A stretch of 64,000 nucleotides of DNA from assembly GCA_016169945.1 (NCBI GenBank), contig JADLSH010000190.1:4092001-4156000 (forward strand), read 5' to 3'. This stretch comes from Trachythela sp. YZ-2020. Its lineage: Eukaryota; Cnidaria; Anthozoa; Malacalcyonacea; Clavulariidae. Under the pieces are notes generated by a model. The model was not told where the DNA came from and made no database searches. It saw only the letters and a list, made by a program, of their open reading frames with translations. Shown in pieces: positions 1-10,326 of the stretch. The stretch's first letter is position 1; every line of letters begins with the position of its first letter. The position numbers were made by a program, and so were the translations under genes.

Positions 1-200
1 CTGTCTACTTCAGGCACTTCACCAGCGGACATAGTGTGTAAAATTAACGAAGACCTACTTAATGTCAACTCTTGGTTAGTGGCAAATAAGCTGACTTTAA
101 ATATTAAAAAAACAGAGTTTATGCTTATAGCATCAAAGAAACCAGACAAAGCTGTAAAAATCGATAAATGTCAGTTCGTCGTACAAGATCTGAAAATCTG
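1..200 (+). pseudogene. Non-LTR retrotransposon reverse transcriptase fragment
   Basis: The first 200 bases translate on the plus strand into a typical C-terminal reverse transcriptase stretch of a CR1/Jockey/RTE-like non-LTR element. The readable signature is VNSWLVANKLTLNIKKTEFM, which is the region after the YxDD active site (N..WL..N.L.LN..KT). The fragment is cut by the window start and reaches a stop near 201. It is a remnant, with no full ORF visible. Family level is inferred from the motif only. Confidence 0.75.
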
Positions 201-273
201 AAACCGCTATGTTGTGAAAAGCTCCAACAGGCAAGATATTTATTTATCTGATATAATTATTATAATAGGACTT

Positions 274-1955
274 TAGTCTAGGACCTGTATAGGAGTTTGT
301 ATGCGTTTCATTTACCACAGGCAATCTCAACTGTTTTAGGGTAAAATGACCATGGCGGTCAACATGGCATATGTGCCAAAACCTGAATCCGGGACGAAAG
401 TCCTGAAAATGACCCCGCCCTGAAACGGCAGTGCCGACATAGCTCTAACTTCCGAAAAGCAGAAGCGACAGCCTTTCTGAAGTGCTTATAGTGTTTAGAA
501 GGTTGCTTTTAGGGGTAGTTATTGGAAGGAAAAATTTGTCTAAGTATAATATGTTACAAGAAAATGACCATGCACCACCCCAGGTCAACTGCTAATTATC
601 CATGAAATAACTAATATACCTGGCAGAGATTAAATTTTCTTATTTCCTAACAATTTTTATCATGGGATGAAAAACTATGCTTAGTTTAATATAATTATTG
701 TAGATTTCATAAGGATTGACATTGTTTTGTTTAAATATAATACATTTTATTTCACTTACCCCCCACCAAAACACGATTTCAGCCATATTTTGCCGTCTTG
801 TTTGCTTTTTATCGCCGAGTCTCGCAAGTATCATCCAATTGTTGTACTTTTACATAATGATAGATGGCTAAAGAGGATTTCAACCAAGTTTCGTCAAGTT
901 TTGAAGCAGTGCAGTGTATTTTATCTTCGATATTGTGTCCTTCGATATTTCGTCAAATAGCGGCCATTGCAATGCCTCGCCGTTTCTCTTCCCGATAAAT
1001 GCCACTTCTTCGTCTTCATATGTATTTAGATTACAGTATCCAAGAGTACTTCATTGTAGAATAGTCCCAATCGAAAAACTAGAGTAGTATAGTCGTACTT
1101 GAAAGGAAAAAACCTCCCATAACAAATTTAGGATCAGAATCAAAGACACAAGTTTAAAAATAATTTGAAAGTCACGCGCAATCTTCGCGAAAACTCCTCG
1201 TGGGCTACTTGACAGGGGGGGCAATATTTTCACGAAACGTTGGTTCGCCACCACAGAACCCAGTAAATATATTATATTTTTATGATTTATGAAAAAAACA
1301 ATAAATATTTGCGTATTTTCTATTGTTTTTATCATAAATCATAAAAATACAATAAATATAATATATTTACTGGGTTCTGTGGTGGCGAACCAGCGTTTCG
1401 TGAAAATATTGCCCCCCCTGTCAAGTAGCCCACGAGGAGTTTTCGCGAAGATTGCGCGTGACTTTCAAATTATTTTTAAACTTGTGTCTTTGATTCTGAT
1501 CCTAAATTTGGATCTGATCCTAAAAGTGAAATAATTATATTAAATTAAGCATAGTTTTTCATCCCATGATAAAAATTGTTAGGAAATAAGAAAATTTAAT
1601 CTCTGCCAGGTATATTAGTTATTTCATGGATAATTAGCAGTTGACCTGGGGTGGTGCATGGTCATTTTCTTGTAACATATTATACTTAGACAAATTTTTC
1701 CTTCCAATAACTACCCCTAAAAGCAACCTTCTAAACACTATAAGCACTTCAGAAAGGCTGTTACTTCTGCTTTTCGGAAGTTAGAGCTATGTCGGCACTG
1801 CCGTTTCAGGGCGGGGTCATTTTCAGGACTTTCGTCCCGGATTCAGGTTTTGGCACATATGCCATGTTGACCGCCATGGTCATTTTACCCTAAAACAGTT
1901 GAGATTGCCTGTGGTAAATGAAACGCATACAAACTCCTATACAGGTCCTAGACTA
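274..1955. mobile_element. Long palindromic (foldback) DNA element, 1.7 kb
   Basis: The ends are inverted copies: tagtctaggacctgtatagg at 274 reappears as its reverse complement ending at 1955. The outer arms (about 274-706 and 1533-1955) are near-identical inverted repeats. The inner arms (about 1124-1290 and 1330-1515) continue the palindrome around a short spacer of about 40 bases. Only 707-1120 in the left arm has no partner. Open frames in it are mirror images of each other and are not genes. No transposase is visible, so it is probably a non-autonomous foldback/MITE-type element. Confidence 0.85.
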
Positions 1956-2397
1956 CTTGTAAAACTCATTAATAATTCATAAAGAAAACACAAAAGAAAT
2001 CATTAGCGTGAAGGAGTTTGTATATCTGATACAGAATCATGCTGATTTATATAAACTTTAAGTTCAATTTTCTCACCAAATACCATTCATTTATTTTAAA
2101 TTGTTGAAGAATACGAATGTTCTAGCTCATCAAGACGTTTCACAAGCTATTTACAACATTCGCATCAGTATCGGATATACAACGCTCGCCTTCGGCTCGA
2201 GTAATTTGTATATCAGATAAAGATCGACTGCTCATGTTTTATCTTTTACATGTAGATAACTGTAGCGACTTCTGATTTCCACATTTTGTACGTTGTGTGT
2301 TTGCTGTGTATAATATAAAACGCAGACAAAATGACACGCACATGTACAAGTAATAGTATCGAATTCTATACGGCTTTCGGTGTTTTCCTCATAGAAT
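1956..2397. other. AT-rich intergenic stretch with a dispersed repeat piece
   Basis: No gene is seen. Positions about 2160-2250 contain a motif (cgctcgccttcggctcgag, then a gatcgactgctcatgtttta stretch) that recurs at about 60,595-60,655, so it is a dispersed repeat. Confidence 0.5.
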
Positions 2398-2572
2398 AAG
2401 GGTACGTTTACACGATGCGATTTGTCGGGCCGATTTCTGATGCACGTTAATGATATTTGAAAAATACGTGGCAAACGTCATCTGACAACATCACCAACTG
2501 AAAATATTCGTCATTAACATTCAGAGAAACCTAAAATCGGGCCGACAAATCGCAGCGTATAAACGTACCTTT
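2398..2572. mobile_element. MITE family A (TTAA type), copy 1
   Basis: A ~175-bp element with terminal inverted repeats reading ggtacgtttacacg...gcgatttgtcgg at the left and the complement at the right. The same element recurs at 12481-12652, about 37773-37944, 37996-38170 and about 45408-45577. The best-preserved copies are flanked by TTAA, which suggests piggyBac-type mobilisation. No coding capacity. Confidence 0.8.
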
Positions 2573-2859
2573 ATATAACTCAGTTGCTTCAAAAAAACAA
2601 AGTAAACAACGCAAAAGTTGAAATTTACAGTGAAATTCTACCCCAAAATGGCCAAATCGAGGAATTTATATGCTTGTCAAATTTGAATCCCGTTAATAGC
2701 AAAAAAGATATATTTACAGTAATACAATTTTTGATATATAGTCTTGACAGGAAGCGAATTATTTTCTCAAATCTTGTCAATAATAACTTGAAAAAAGGCC
2801 CATCTAAATCGTTTAGTTCTGCTGATTATAAAACTGTATGAACGCGATTCATACACAAA

Positions 2860-3010
2860 TATTTGTGAAAAAGTATATAATTTTCGAAATAGCGGAACAG
2901 ACTTAGCGCTGCCAAAGCTTACAACTGAATTTCTGAAGAGAATGAGCTTCCATGCACCGGATATGTGTGATACACTTAGTTCCTTTAAAAGGAAGACACG
3001 AGAGACTTAA
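2860..3010 (+). pseudogene. Possible non-LTR ORF2 C-terminal tail remnant
   Basis: Plus-strand translation gives YNFRNSGTDLALPKLTTEF, then LKRMSFHA, ending at a stop near 3010. This resembles the Y..R.....LP.......S..Y.G...WN tail found at the C-terminus of CR1/Jockey-type ORF2 proteins. It could belong to the same dead element as the fragment at the window start, since separated by later insertions, but this cannot be shown here. Confidence 0.4.
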
Positions 3011-3035
3011 TTCGCCCCTGGATTCGCCCCTCAGA

Positions 3036-3805
3036 CAGGGGCGCACATTCCAAAAAAGTTTGGGGGGGTGTACATTGTTCAGGGACCGACTTTTTATATT
3101 TGTTTGACCACATCAAAACATGTATTACAAGTTAATGTAAAAATATGTGTAGTGCCAGGAGTGTAGAAGGATTGTTAAAAAATAGGGGGCCAACTCCCAC
3201 GAGGCGCCACCATGGTTGGCGCCGACGGGAAAATTTGAAAAACTTGAGTCTGTAGATCGTCGGAAATGGCGTTTTCAGAGTCTTCTCGACCTCTTTCGTT
3301 ATAGGCCCTTTCATTAATATATATAAGATTTCAAACACTCTAGTAATTTCGAATTCAAATATTTCGCTGCAATTTTCTTTAAATGCAGTTATTTAAAGAA
3401 AACGCCCCCCAAAAAGTAACCTTCAACATCATAAAGACCCAATTAGAAACTGCATTTTTACAACAGAGTTGACTTAATTTTACTCGAGAATACTGACGTG
3501 GAAATAGAACGCACAATGCGGCAGAGCAAAAATTAGGAGGTTTTACGCAGTCGTGTATGGCCATGTCATCTTACATTTGAGTATATTGCTTTAAGAGGAA
3601 AATATATCTCTGGGTTTTGCAATGTTGATTTCTTTTATTGACAATTTTTGTATCGTTTATTATACGTTTTTTAGACAGGATATTTCGGACCAACTCGGAC
3701 CGAATTATGTAGTGTAATTTTACAATTTGGGACCGACTTTTTTGAAAAATTCACAAATTATGGGGGGGTGTCACACACCCACACCCCCCCTAATGTGCGC
3801 CCCTG
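3036..3805. mobile_element. hAT-like element with 8-bp target duplication (ccctcaga)
   Basis: Terminal inverted repeats CAGGGGCGCACATT / AATGTGCGCCCCTG bound a 770-bp element. The flanking octamer ccctcaga occurs at 3028-3035 and again at 3806-3813, the 8-bp target-site duplication expected for hAT elements. No transposase is visible, so it is non-autonomous. The left breakpoint of the tandem gene duplication (about 3270) falls inside this element. Its right two thirds therefore recur at about 5649-6184 without the left end. Confidence 0.9.
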
Positions 3806-3889
3806 CCCTCAGACCAGTGGATGAAACCAAAAAGCCCTTATCTCAACTTCCTCAAACTGAAGTGAATTCATACGATTGATAATACACGA

Positions 3890-4045
3890 CAAGTTTTATT
3901 TCATTGATTTATTTGAAGGAGTTTGTTTTGGCCGTCGTCGTTCGCGTTGCCGTCCCACATCGTAAGGTCTCTGTGGTGTGACGCCCCCCGACCCTTGTTC
4001 GAGGCTAGCGTGTTTAAATAAAGTTTTACATACATACATACAGAA
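3890..4045 (+). mobile_element. Possible 3' end of a non-LTR element with ACATACAT tail
   Basis: A plus-strand segment ends in AATAAA-like sequence (aaataaag near 4015) followed by a short acatacatacatac microsatellite. That arrangement is common at the 3' ends of CR1/RTE-like retrotransposons. It overlaps the presumed 3' flank of the minus-strand Cys-rich gene and is duplicated at about 6269-6424. On the minus strand the same area offers two AATAAA signals (plus-strand tttatt near 3896 and 3908), which could serve the gene. Confidence 0.4.
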
Positions 4046-4072
4046 CGGCTAATCGTTTTCTAAAATAGTACA

Positions 4073-5646
4073 TCAGAATGATGTGTAACTTGGGGGTACA
4101 TCATGGTCGAGTTCAGATGGGATAGTTTGTTCATTGAACGAATACGGTGGGGGAGGAATACTTGGCATTTCTCTTCTGTCCATTTCATTCCTATTTTCAA
4201 CACGAGAGTCGAGTAACTCCACTGTTTCGTCTTCGTTAACTGTTTGTGTTGCCAGGGATGGGATACCTTGTCCTTGCCGTTCGATATTCTGCGGTATGTC
4301 GACCATCATCCGGGGTGGAGTAGACGAGAGAGCTTGGGAATTACCAGTGTTTTGTATTCTGGGTTCCTGATTGGTAGAATGAGCCTGTGTGTTTTGCAGT
4401 GGTGCCATTTCAGTGTTGTCATGAGTTGGCATCTGCCGCCTCGTTTCTCTTCTTGCAGCTCTTCTTTTCCAACATACAGGCACTACAATGCTGATTACAA
4501 AAAGAACCGCACAAATAACTCCGATTAACCAACCGGGGACACCAGTACTTCGACAGCTTGATGTCAAAGTTGTACACGTCTGGTATCGACTACAACATTC
4601 CCCCGGGCCACCGCAATCAGCGTCCGAGCTACAAGATTCCCCGACACAATCTTCGCTGCAGCCATGTTTTTTAAGCGTGTGTCCCTTTCTGCAACAATGA
4701 TACTCTTTGTCAAAAATGCCACAGTCACTGTTGGAGAAACATTGGTTGCTCTTAACGCATTTGTTGATGTTCAAAGCACACCATTCGTCCGCTCTGGGTC
4801 CACCACAATCTTCATCATTGAAACACAAATTCCCAACACAACTTGACCTACACTGGCCTTTCCAACTCCCTGCTACGTTGCAACAATATAACCCTGACTT
4901 GCAGTCAGAATTTGATCCACACGAACAGCCAAAAGAAGCACATCTTCCAGAAAGACAACATTCTTTTGGCCCAACGCAGTCCTGGTCATCATCACAAGAC
5001 TGATCTCCGCAACTTTCAGGCCTACAAATGGCTTCCTTACTCCTGTTTCGGTTGCAGCAATATTGCTCCAAGCTACATTCAAAATCATACTCGCACCCAT
5101 GGTCGGAGCAATTAGAACATCTGTTCGCACGACAGCATTCCTCGGGGGGACCGCAGTCCTGGCTCGTACGACAAGTCTGCCCGATACAACTTGACTTACA
5201 TTCCCTTTTTATGTATTGGTTTCTATTTCTACAACAAAACTGTCCACTGCTACACCCAGAATTTGAATTACACTCGTGATCGAAGCATTTAGCACATTTG
5301 TTTGCGCGGCAACATTCTCCCGATCCGCCACAATCGCTGTTGATGCTACAAGACATACCGATACAACTTACTTTACATTCCCTCTTCGTGTATTGGTTCC
5401 GATCTCCGCAACAAAGCAGTCCATTCCTACACTCAGAATTTGAATTACACTCTTGGCTGAAGCATTTAGCACATTTGTTGTGACGGCAACATTCTCTCGG
5501 TCCGCTACAATGGCTGTTGTATTTACAATACATGTCGATACAACCCAAACGACGGCACTTTTTTTTAGCGAAGAAACGATGCCTGTTGACGCAACAGCTC
5601 CGCATTTTACTGCAAATGTAACCCCCTTCGCAATAGGGACATTCAG
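4073..5646 (-). pseudogene. Cys-rich repeat membrane protein, 5'-truncated duplicate copy
   Basis: An uninterrupted minus-strand frame encodes 510 residues from Met at 5605. It consists of serial Cys-rich modules with the pattern C.G..C....DCGG..ECC..N.CA.C, then the transmembrane segment WLIGVICAVLFVISIVVPVCW, a basic stop-transfer stretch (KRRAARRETRR) and a cytoplasmic tail with PPPPY and PPSY motifs (WW-domain ligands) near the C-terminus. Modules resemble WAP/Dickkopf-N-type disulfide-rich domains but I do not recognise the exact family. The signal peptide and first module are missing. Homology stops at the duplication junction (5646), where an in-frame stop follows just beyond in hAT-derived sequence. 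It should therefore not enter the secretory pathway as a normal type I protein unless a new exon is spliced on. The frame is still open, so the loss is recent or the copy is used. Confidence 0.75.
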
Positions 5647-5648
5647 AG

Positions 5649-8029
5649 CGTTTTCAGAGTCTTCTCGACCTCTTTCGTTATAGGCCCTTTCATTAATATA
5701 TATAAGATTTCAAACACTCTAGTAATTTCGAATTCAAATATTTCGCTGCAATTTTCTTTAAATGCAGTTATTTAAAGAAAACGCCCCCCAAAAAGTAACC
5801 TTCAACATCATAAAGACCCAATTAGAAACTGCATTTTTACAACAGAGTTGACTTAATTTTACTCGAGAATACTGACGTGGAAATAGAACGCACAATGCGG
5901 CAGAGCAAAAATTAGGAGGTTTTACGCAGTCGTGTATGGCCATGTCATCTTACATTTGAGTATATTGCTTTAAGAGGAAAATATATCTCTGGGTTTTGCA
6001 ATGTTGATTTCTTTTATTGACAATTTTTGTATCGTTTATTATACGTTTTTTAGACAGGATATTTCGGACCAACTCGGACCGAATTATGTAGTGTAATTTT
6101 ACAATTTGGGACCGACTTTTTTGAAAAATTCACAAATTATGGGGGGGTGTCACACACCCACACCCCCCCTAATGTGCGCCCCTGCCCTCAGACCAGTGGA
6201 TGAAACCAAAAAGCCCTTATCTCAACTTCCTCAAACTGAAGTGAATTCATACGATTGATAATACACGACAAGTTTTATTTCATTGATTTATTTGAAGGAG
6301 TTTGTTTTGGCCGTCGTCGTTCGCGTTGCCGTCCCACATCGTAAGGTCTCTGTGGTGTGACGCCCCCCGACCCTTGTTCGAGGCTAGCGTGTTTAAATAA
6401 AGTTTTACATACATACATACAGAACGGCTAATCGTTTTCTAAAATAGTACATCAGAATGATGTGTAACTTGGGGGTACATCATGGTCGAGTTCAGATGGG
6501 ATAGTTTGTTCATTGAACGAATACGGTGGGGGAGGAATACTTGGCATTTCTCTTCTGTCCATTTCATTCCTATTTTCAACACGAGAGTCGAGTAACTCCA
6601 CTGTTTCGTCTTCGTTAACTGTTTGTGTTGCCGGGGATGGGATACCTTGTCCTTGCCGTTCGATATTCTGCGGTATGTTGACCATCATCCGGGGTGGAGT
6701 AGACGAGAGAGCTTGGGAATTATCAGTGTTTTGTATTCTGGGTTCCTGATTGGTAGAATGAGCCTGTGTGTTTTGCAGTGGTACCATTTCCGTGTTGTCG
6801 TGAGTTGCCATCTGCCGCCTCGTTTCTCTTCTTGCAGCTCTTCTTTTCCAATATACAGGCACTACAATGATGATTACAAAAAGAACTGCACAAATAACTC
6901 CGATTAACCAACTGGGGACAGCACTACTTTGACAGCTTGATGTCAAAGTTGTACACGTCTGGTATCGTCGACTACAACATTCCCCCGGGCCACCGCAATC
7001 AGCGTCCGAGCTACAAGATTCCCCGACACAATATTCGTTACAGCCATGTTTTTTAAGCGCGTGTCCCTTTCTGCAACAATGATACCCTTTATCAAAAATG
7101 TCACAGTCACTGTTGGAGAAACATTGGTTGCTCTTAACGCATTTGTTGATGTTCAAAGGACACCATTCGTCCGCTCTGGGTCCACCACAATCTTCATCAT
7201 TGAAACACAAATTCCCAACACAACTTGACCTACACTGGCCTTTCCAACTCCCTGCTACGTTGCAACAATATAACCCTGACTTGCAGTCAGAATTTGATCC
7301 ACACGAACAGCCAAAAGAAGCACATCTTCCAGAAAGACAACATTCTTTTGGCCCAACGCAGTCCTGGTCATCATCACAAGACTGATCTCCGCAACTTTCA
7401 GGCCTACAAATGGCTTCCTTACTCCTGTTTCGGTTGCAGCAATATTGCTCCAAGCTACATTCAAAATCATACTCGCACCCATGGTCGGAGCAATTAGAAC
7501 ATCTGTTCGCACGACAGCATTCCTCGGGGGGACCGCAGTCCTGGCTCGTACGACAAGTCTGCCCGATACAACTTGACTTACATTCCCTTTTTATGTATTG
7601 GTTTCTATTTCTACAACAAAACTGTCCACTGCTACACCCAGAATTTGAATTACACTCGTGATCGAAGCATTTAGCACATTTGTTTGCGCGGCAACATTCT
7701 CCCGATCCGCCACAATCGCTGTTGATGCTACAAGACATACCGATACAACTTACTTTACATTCCCTCTTCGTGTATTGGTTCCGATCTCCGCAACAAAACA
7801 GTCCATTCCTACACTCAGAATTTGAATTACACTCTTGGCTGAAGCATTTAGCACATATGTTGTGACGGCAACATTCTCTCGGTCCGCTACAATGGCTGTT
7901 GTATTTACAATACATGTCGATACAACCCAAACGACGGCACTTTTTTTTAGCGAAGAAACGATGCCTGTTGACGCAACAGCTCCGCATTTTACTGCAAATG
8001 TAACCCCCTTCGCAATAGGGACATTCAGA
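5649..8029. repeat. Tandem segmental duplication, unit 2
   Basis: Second unit of the 2.38-kb tandem duplication. Non-coding parts (hAT right part, LINE-like tail, 3' flank) look identical to unit 1 by eye. Differences concentrate in one ~520-base patch of the coding sequence (unit-1 positions about 4252-4770). Beyond about 8029 this unit continues into the original 5' part of the gene, so unit 2 is the parental 5' context. Confidence 0.9.
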
Positions 8030-9577
8030 GCACTTGTTTGATAGACAGCATTCGTTTGGGCGACCGCACTCGCTATCGGACTTGCAATAATGGCCGACGC
8101 ACGAGTACTTTAGTGGCCAACAACTTCGATCGCTATCCGCAGGGGCGGATCTAGGGGTGATCAGAGCGATCACGCGACTAAGGTAAAATTGGCCAGAAAA
8201 TTGTTAAATTAAAATAGCAGTCCAGTTATCAAACTTCGCGCAGTGTATTGTATTGAAAGTTTAACAGTCCAGTTCAGAAATATCATCCAGTAGCAAGGAC
8301 TTCGAACATGAACGCGCAGAAAAGCGGTCTTACGCATGAGTTTTGCACGCTCTGAGTCAGATTCCAGCCATCTGATTGGCTATCTCGATTTTTGCGCGAT
8401 CTGTGGGGAGTTCTGATCGCTAGAGCGATCAGGGGCTCGAATACAGGCTATCCGATTGGCTAATTCAAAAAAATCCTGAATTCCCATTGGCTGGATTTTT
8501 TTGATCGATCATACCGTTCAGGCTTTAGTATGCACGGAATGGTCTATGACGTTTCTGGCCCTTTCTGGTCGCTACTTGACCTCAGAACTATTAACACTAG
8601 CCATGTCTGTTAGTATTTACGAAACCGTAAAGGCTGCTTTAGAGAAAGACGATCGACAATATCTTAAAGATATTGAAGCTGATCTAAAGAAGCGAATAGA
8701 CGGTGTACCGAAGCGTTCTATTGAAAACTTATTGAGCGCTGTGAACAACACAAGCTTCTTCCTCGCACGAAATTTTGGTGCGGAATGCCGGAATCTTACA
8801 TCCCGAAGTACGTTCGAGAGAAAACAAAACTAGATAATTATAGCATTATAGCTGTTGTAGACTGTAGTGGATTGTGCGTCTGTACCATGGTCTGTACGCA
8901 CATGCTATAAAATCGGCGGGTACGCGTATAATAAGAGACGAAATTTACATAATATTTCAGTAAATTTACATAAATACTGCGGCTTAATACAGGCAGTTTC
9001 AGTTTGTTTATACTTTGTTTATGCCTCTTGTGGAATGTGGACTTTATATATTAATCAGATACTTAATAATACTGTACTATTTATACCTAGTATAAACTAC
9101 AAGCACATGACAATGTGGCATGGCTTTGTGTAATGCGATCTCTACAACATGTATACAACAAGTAAAATGGATCATGTTGCCATTGTGAATACTTATTCAT
9201 GGCACATGTTTCTGCTATGAATAAAACTCGAGAAGCAACTATATTTTGTTATTCAATGCTATAGATTACAGATACTAGAAAGCTGGGTTAATATTTTACT
9301 TACACAATAATCAATACTTTGTAACCCCAGTTTGTTTAATCTTCGCTTGGCGACCCCCCCCGGTCAAAAGTACCCCCCTCGATGTTCAGCGACGAAATTT
9401 TTGACTAACGTACGAAAAATCCTAGATCCGCCCCTGGCTATCCGCTCTGACATTTCGACAACAATATCCTAGTACACAATCCTCATGAAAATCGCACCTA
9501 TCTTCGGCTACAGCCTGCTTTTTGTCTTCAAAATGAACCACACTGAAGGCTATAAACAAAACAAGGAATTTCTGCAT
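6452..9577 (-). CDS. Cys-rich repeat single-pass membrane protein, split by a hAT insertion
   Basis: The gene starts at a Met at 9577 with a clear signal peptide (MQKFLVLFIAFSVVHF). Its first Cys-containing segment runs to 9437, is interrupted by a 1297-bp hAT element (8140-9436), and continues in the same reading frame from 8131 to the stop at 6452. Without the element and one 8-bp target duplicate the coding length would be 606 residues in one frame. After the signal come about eight Cys-rich modules (C.G..C....DC...ECC...C pattern), a transmembrane helix (WLIGVICAVLFVIIIVVPVYW), a basic anchor and a tail ending in PPPPY and PPSY motifs. That makes it a type I surface protein able to recruit WW-domain (Nedd4-like) partners. 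As written, translation from the element-supplied Met at 8173 gives 573 residues without a signal peptide. Function is unknown; the modules resemble WAP/Dickkopf-N types. It may be a pseudogene in this haplotype. Confidence 0.75.
8140..9436. mobile_element. hAT-like element inserted in the signal-peptide exon (TSD gctatccg)
   Basis: Perfect 16-bp terminal inverted repeats CAGGGGCGGATCTAGG / CCTAGATCCGCCCCTG bound 1297 bp. The octamer gctatccg lies on both sides (8132-8139 and 9437-9444), the hAT 8-bp target duplication. Perfect ends and TSD suggest a young insertion. No hAT transposase is readable, so it is non-autonomous. Confidence 0.93.
8501..8833 (+). CDS. Unrecognised ORF inside the hAT element
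   Basis: A 110-codon plus-strand frame within the transposon; an alternative start at Met 8603 gives about 76 residues. It is charged and likely helical (AALEKDDRQYLKDIEADLKK) and does not resemble a hAT transposase (no zinc finger, no dimerisation motif). A possible polyadenylation signal (aataaaac) lies near 9219. It might be captured host coding sequence or chance. I cannot assign a function. Confidence 0.3.
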   Translation: MIDHTVQALVCTEWSMTFLALSGRYLTSELLTLAMSVSIYETVKAALEKDDRQYLKDIEADLKKRIDGVPKRSIENLLSAVNNTSFFLARNFGAECRNLTSRSTFERKQN

Positions 9578-9915
9578 TTCGACTCTGGACGAAGTCGAAG
9601 AGACAACGGCGGTATTAAAAACACATGTTCATAATATTATGTTAAAGTTTTTCGTTTACCACCCCATGGGGTGGTTGCTGAAAGTTGATTCCGGTATCAA
9701 ACATAATTTTTGGCAATAAAAAATTTAGTTTGTCTTATTTGAAAGAACGTCTTATTAGTTGACTTACATGATCTAAGGACGAAAGCGGACTTAAAGCCTC
9801 ATCCCCCTATTAACTAAACGTGGTTGTAATTGGTTAATGAATCTGAATAAATTAAACGTCGACAAATCTCGTAAGTTTATTCTCATTAATGGCACAACCT
9901 TTCTTGTAGCGAAGT
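9578..9915. other. Upstream region of the Cys-rich gene
   Basis: Presumed promoter/5' UTR side of the minus-strand Cys-rich gene. No clear TATA box or other motif can be assigned, and no gene is seen. Confidence 0.4.
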
Positions 9916-10107
9916 CACAGTATAGAGACGACCAGTAGGGCCACTCGGCGATGCAACATGTAGCCGGCTTTTTGTGCAAAAATATGCAGTTTACTGGCCA
10001 GGAAAGTTAGTCCAGCTTGCTTATTGGCCAGAAAAAGCAATTGACTGACTGCCAATGCGTAATGAGCGGCCACACAAAGTGGCCCTACTGGTCGTCTCTA
10101 TACTGTG
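9916..10107. mobile_element. MITE family M, copy 1
   Basis: A 192-bp element with ~29-bp terminal inverted repeats beginning CACAGTATAGAGACGACCAG. The flanks share gcgaagt. It contains an internal inverted motif (gccggct...) also present in the neighbouring copy. Confidence 0.85.
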
Positions 10108-10221
10108 TGGCGAAGTGCATCTGTAAGCCACATTTATTATAAGTTTCGTCTTAAGCCCGGTTCACACGAGTGAAATAAGCACAAGAATGCAACGAAGCAT
10201 GCGACCTGATAAGCATCGACA

Positions 10222-10326
10222 CACAGTATAGAGACGACCAGTAGGGCCACTCATTTGAAATTCATTTGAAAAAGCCGGCTACATGTTGCATCGCCGAGTG
10301 GCCCTACTGGTCGTCTCTATACTGTG
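10222..10326. mobile_element. MITE family M, copy 2 (internally deleted)
   Basis: Same termini as the 9916 copy but only 105 bp, with the internal part in opposite orientation. The flanks share atcgaca. The two copies lie only 115 bp apart. Confidence 0.85.

Larger units (their letters stand above)
3270..5646. repeat. Tandem segmental duplication, unit 1 (about 2.38 kb)
   Basis: The stretch from about 3270 to 5646 repeats as about 5649-8029 with a period of 2379 bases (2382 after a 3-base indel). The unit carries the right part of the hAT element, the gene's 3' flank and most of the Cys-rich gene. The junction at about 5646-5650 joins gene sequence (cattcagagc) to hAT-internal sequence (gttttcagagtc). 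The two parental breakpoints share only about two bases (gc), consistent with a microhomology-mediated tandem duplication. Confidence 0.9.

Noticed and set aside
1051..1534. Two similar open frames on opposite strands
   Set aside because: They are the two arms of the palindromic element at 274-1955, not genes.
4134..5683. Several plus-strand open frames opposite the Cys-rich gene (and their twins at 6.5-8.0 kb)
   Set aside because: They are antisense shadows of the Cys-rich coding sequence, with no splice signals or recognisable protein features.
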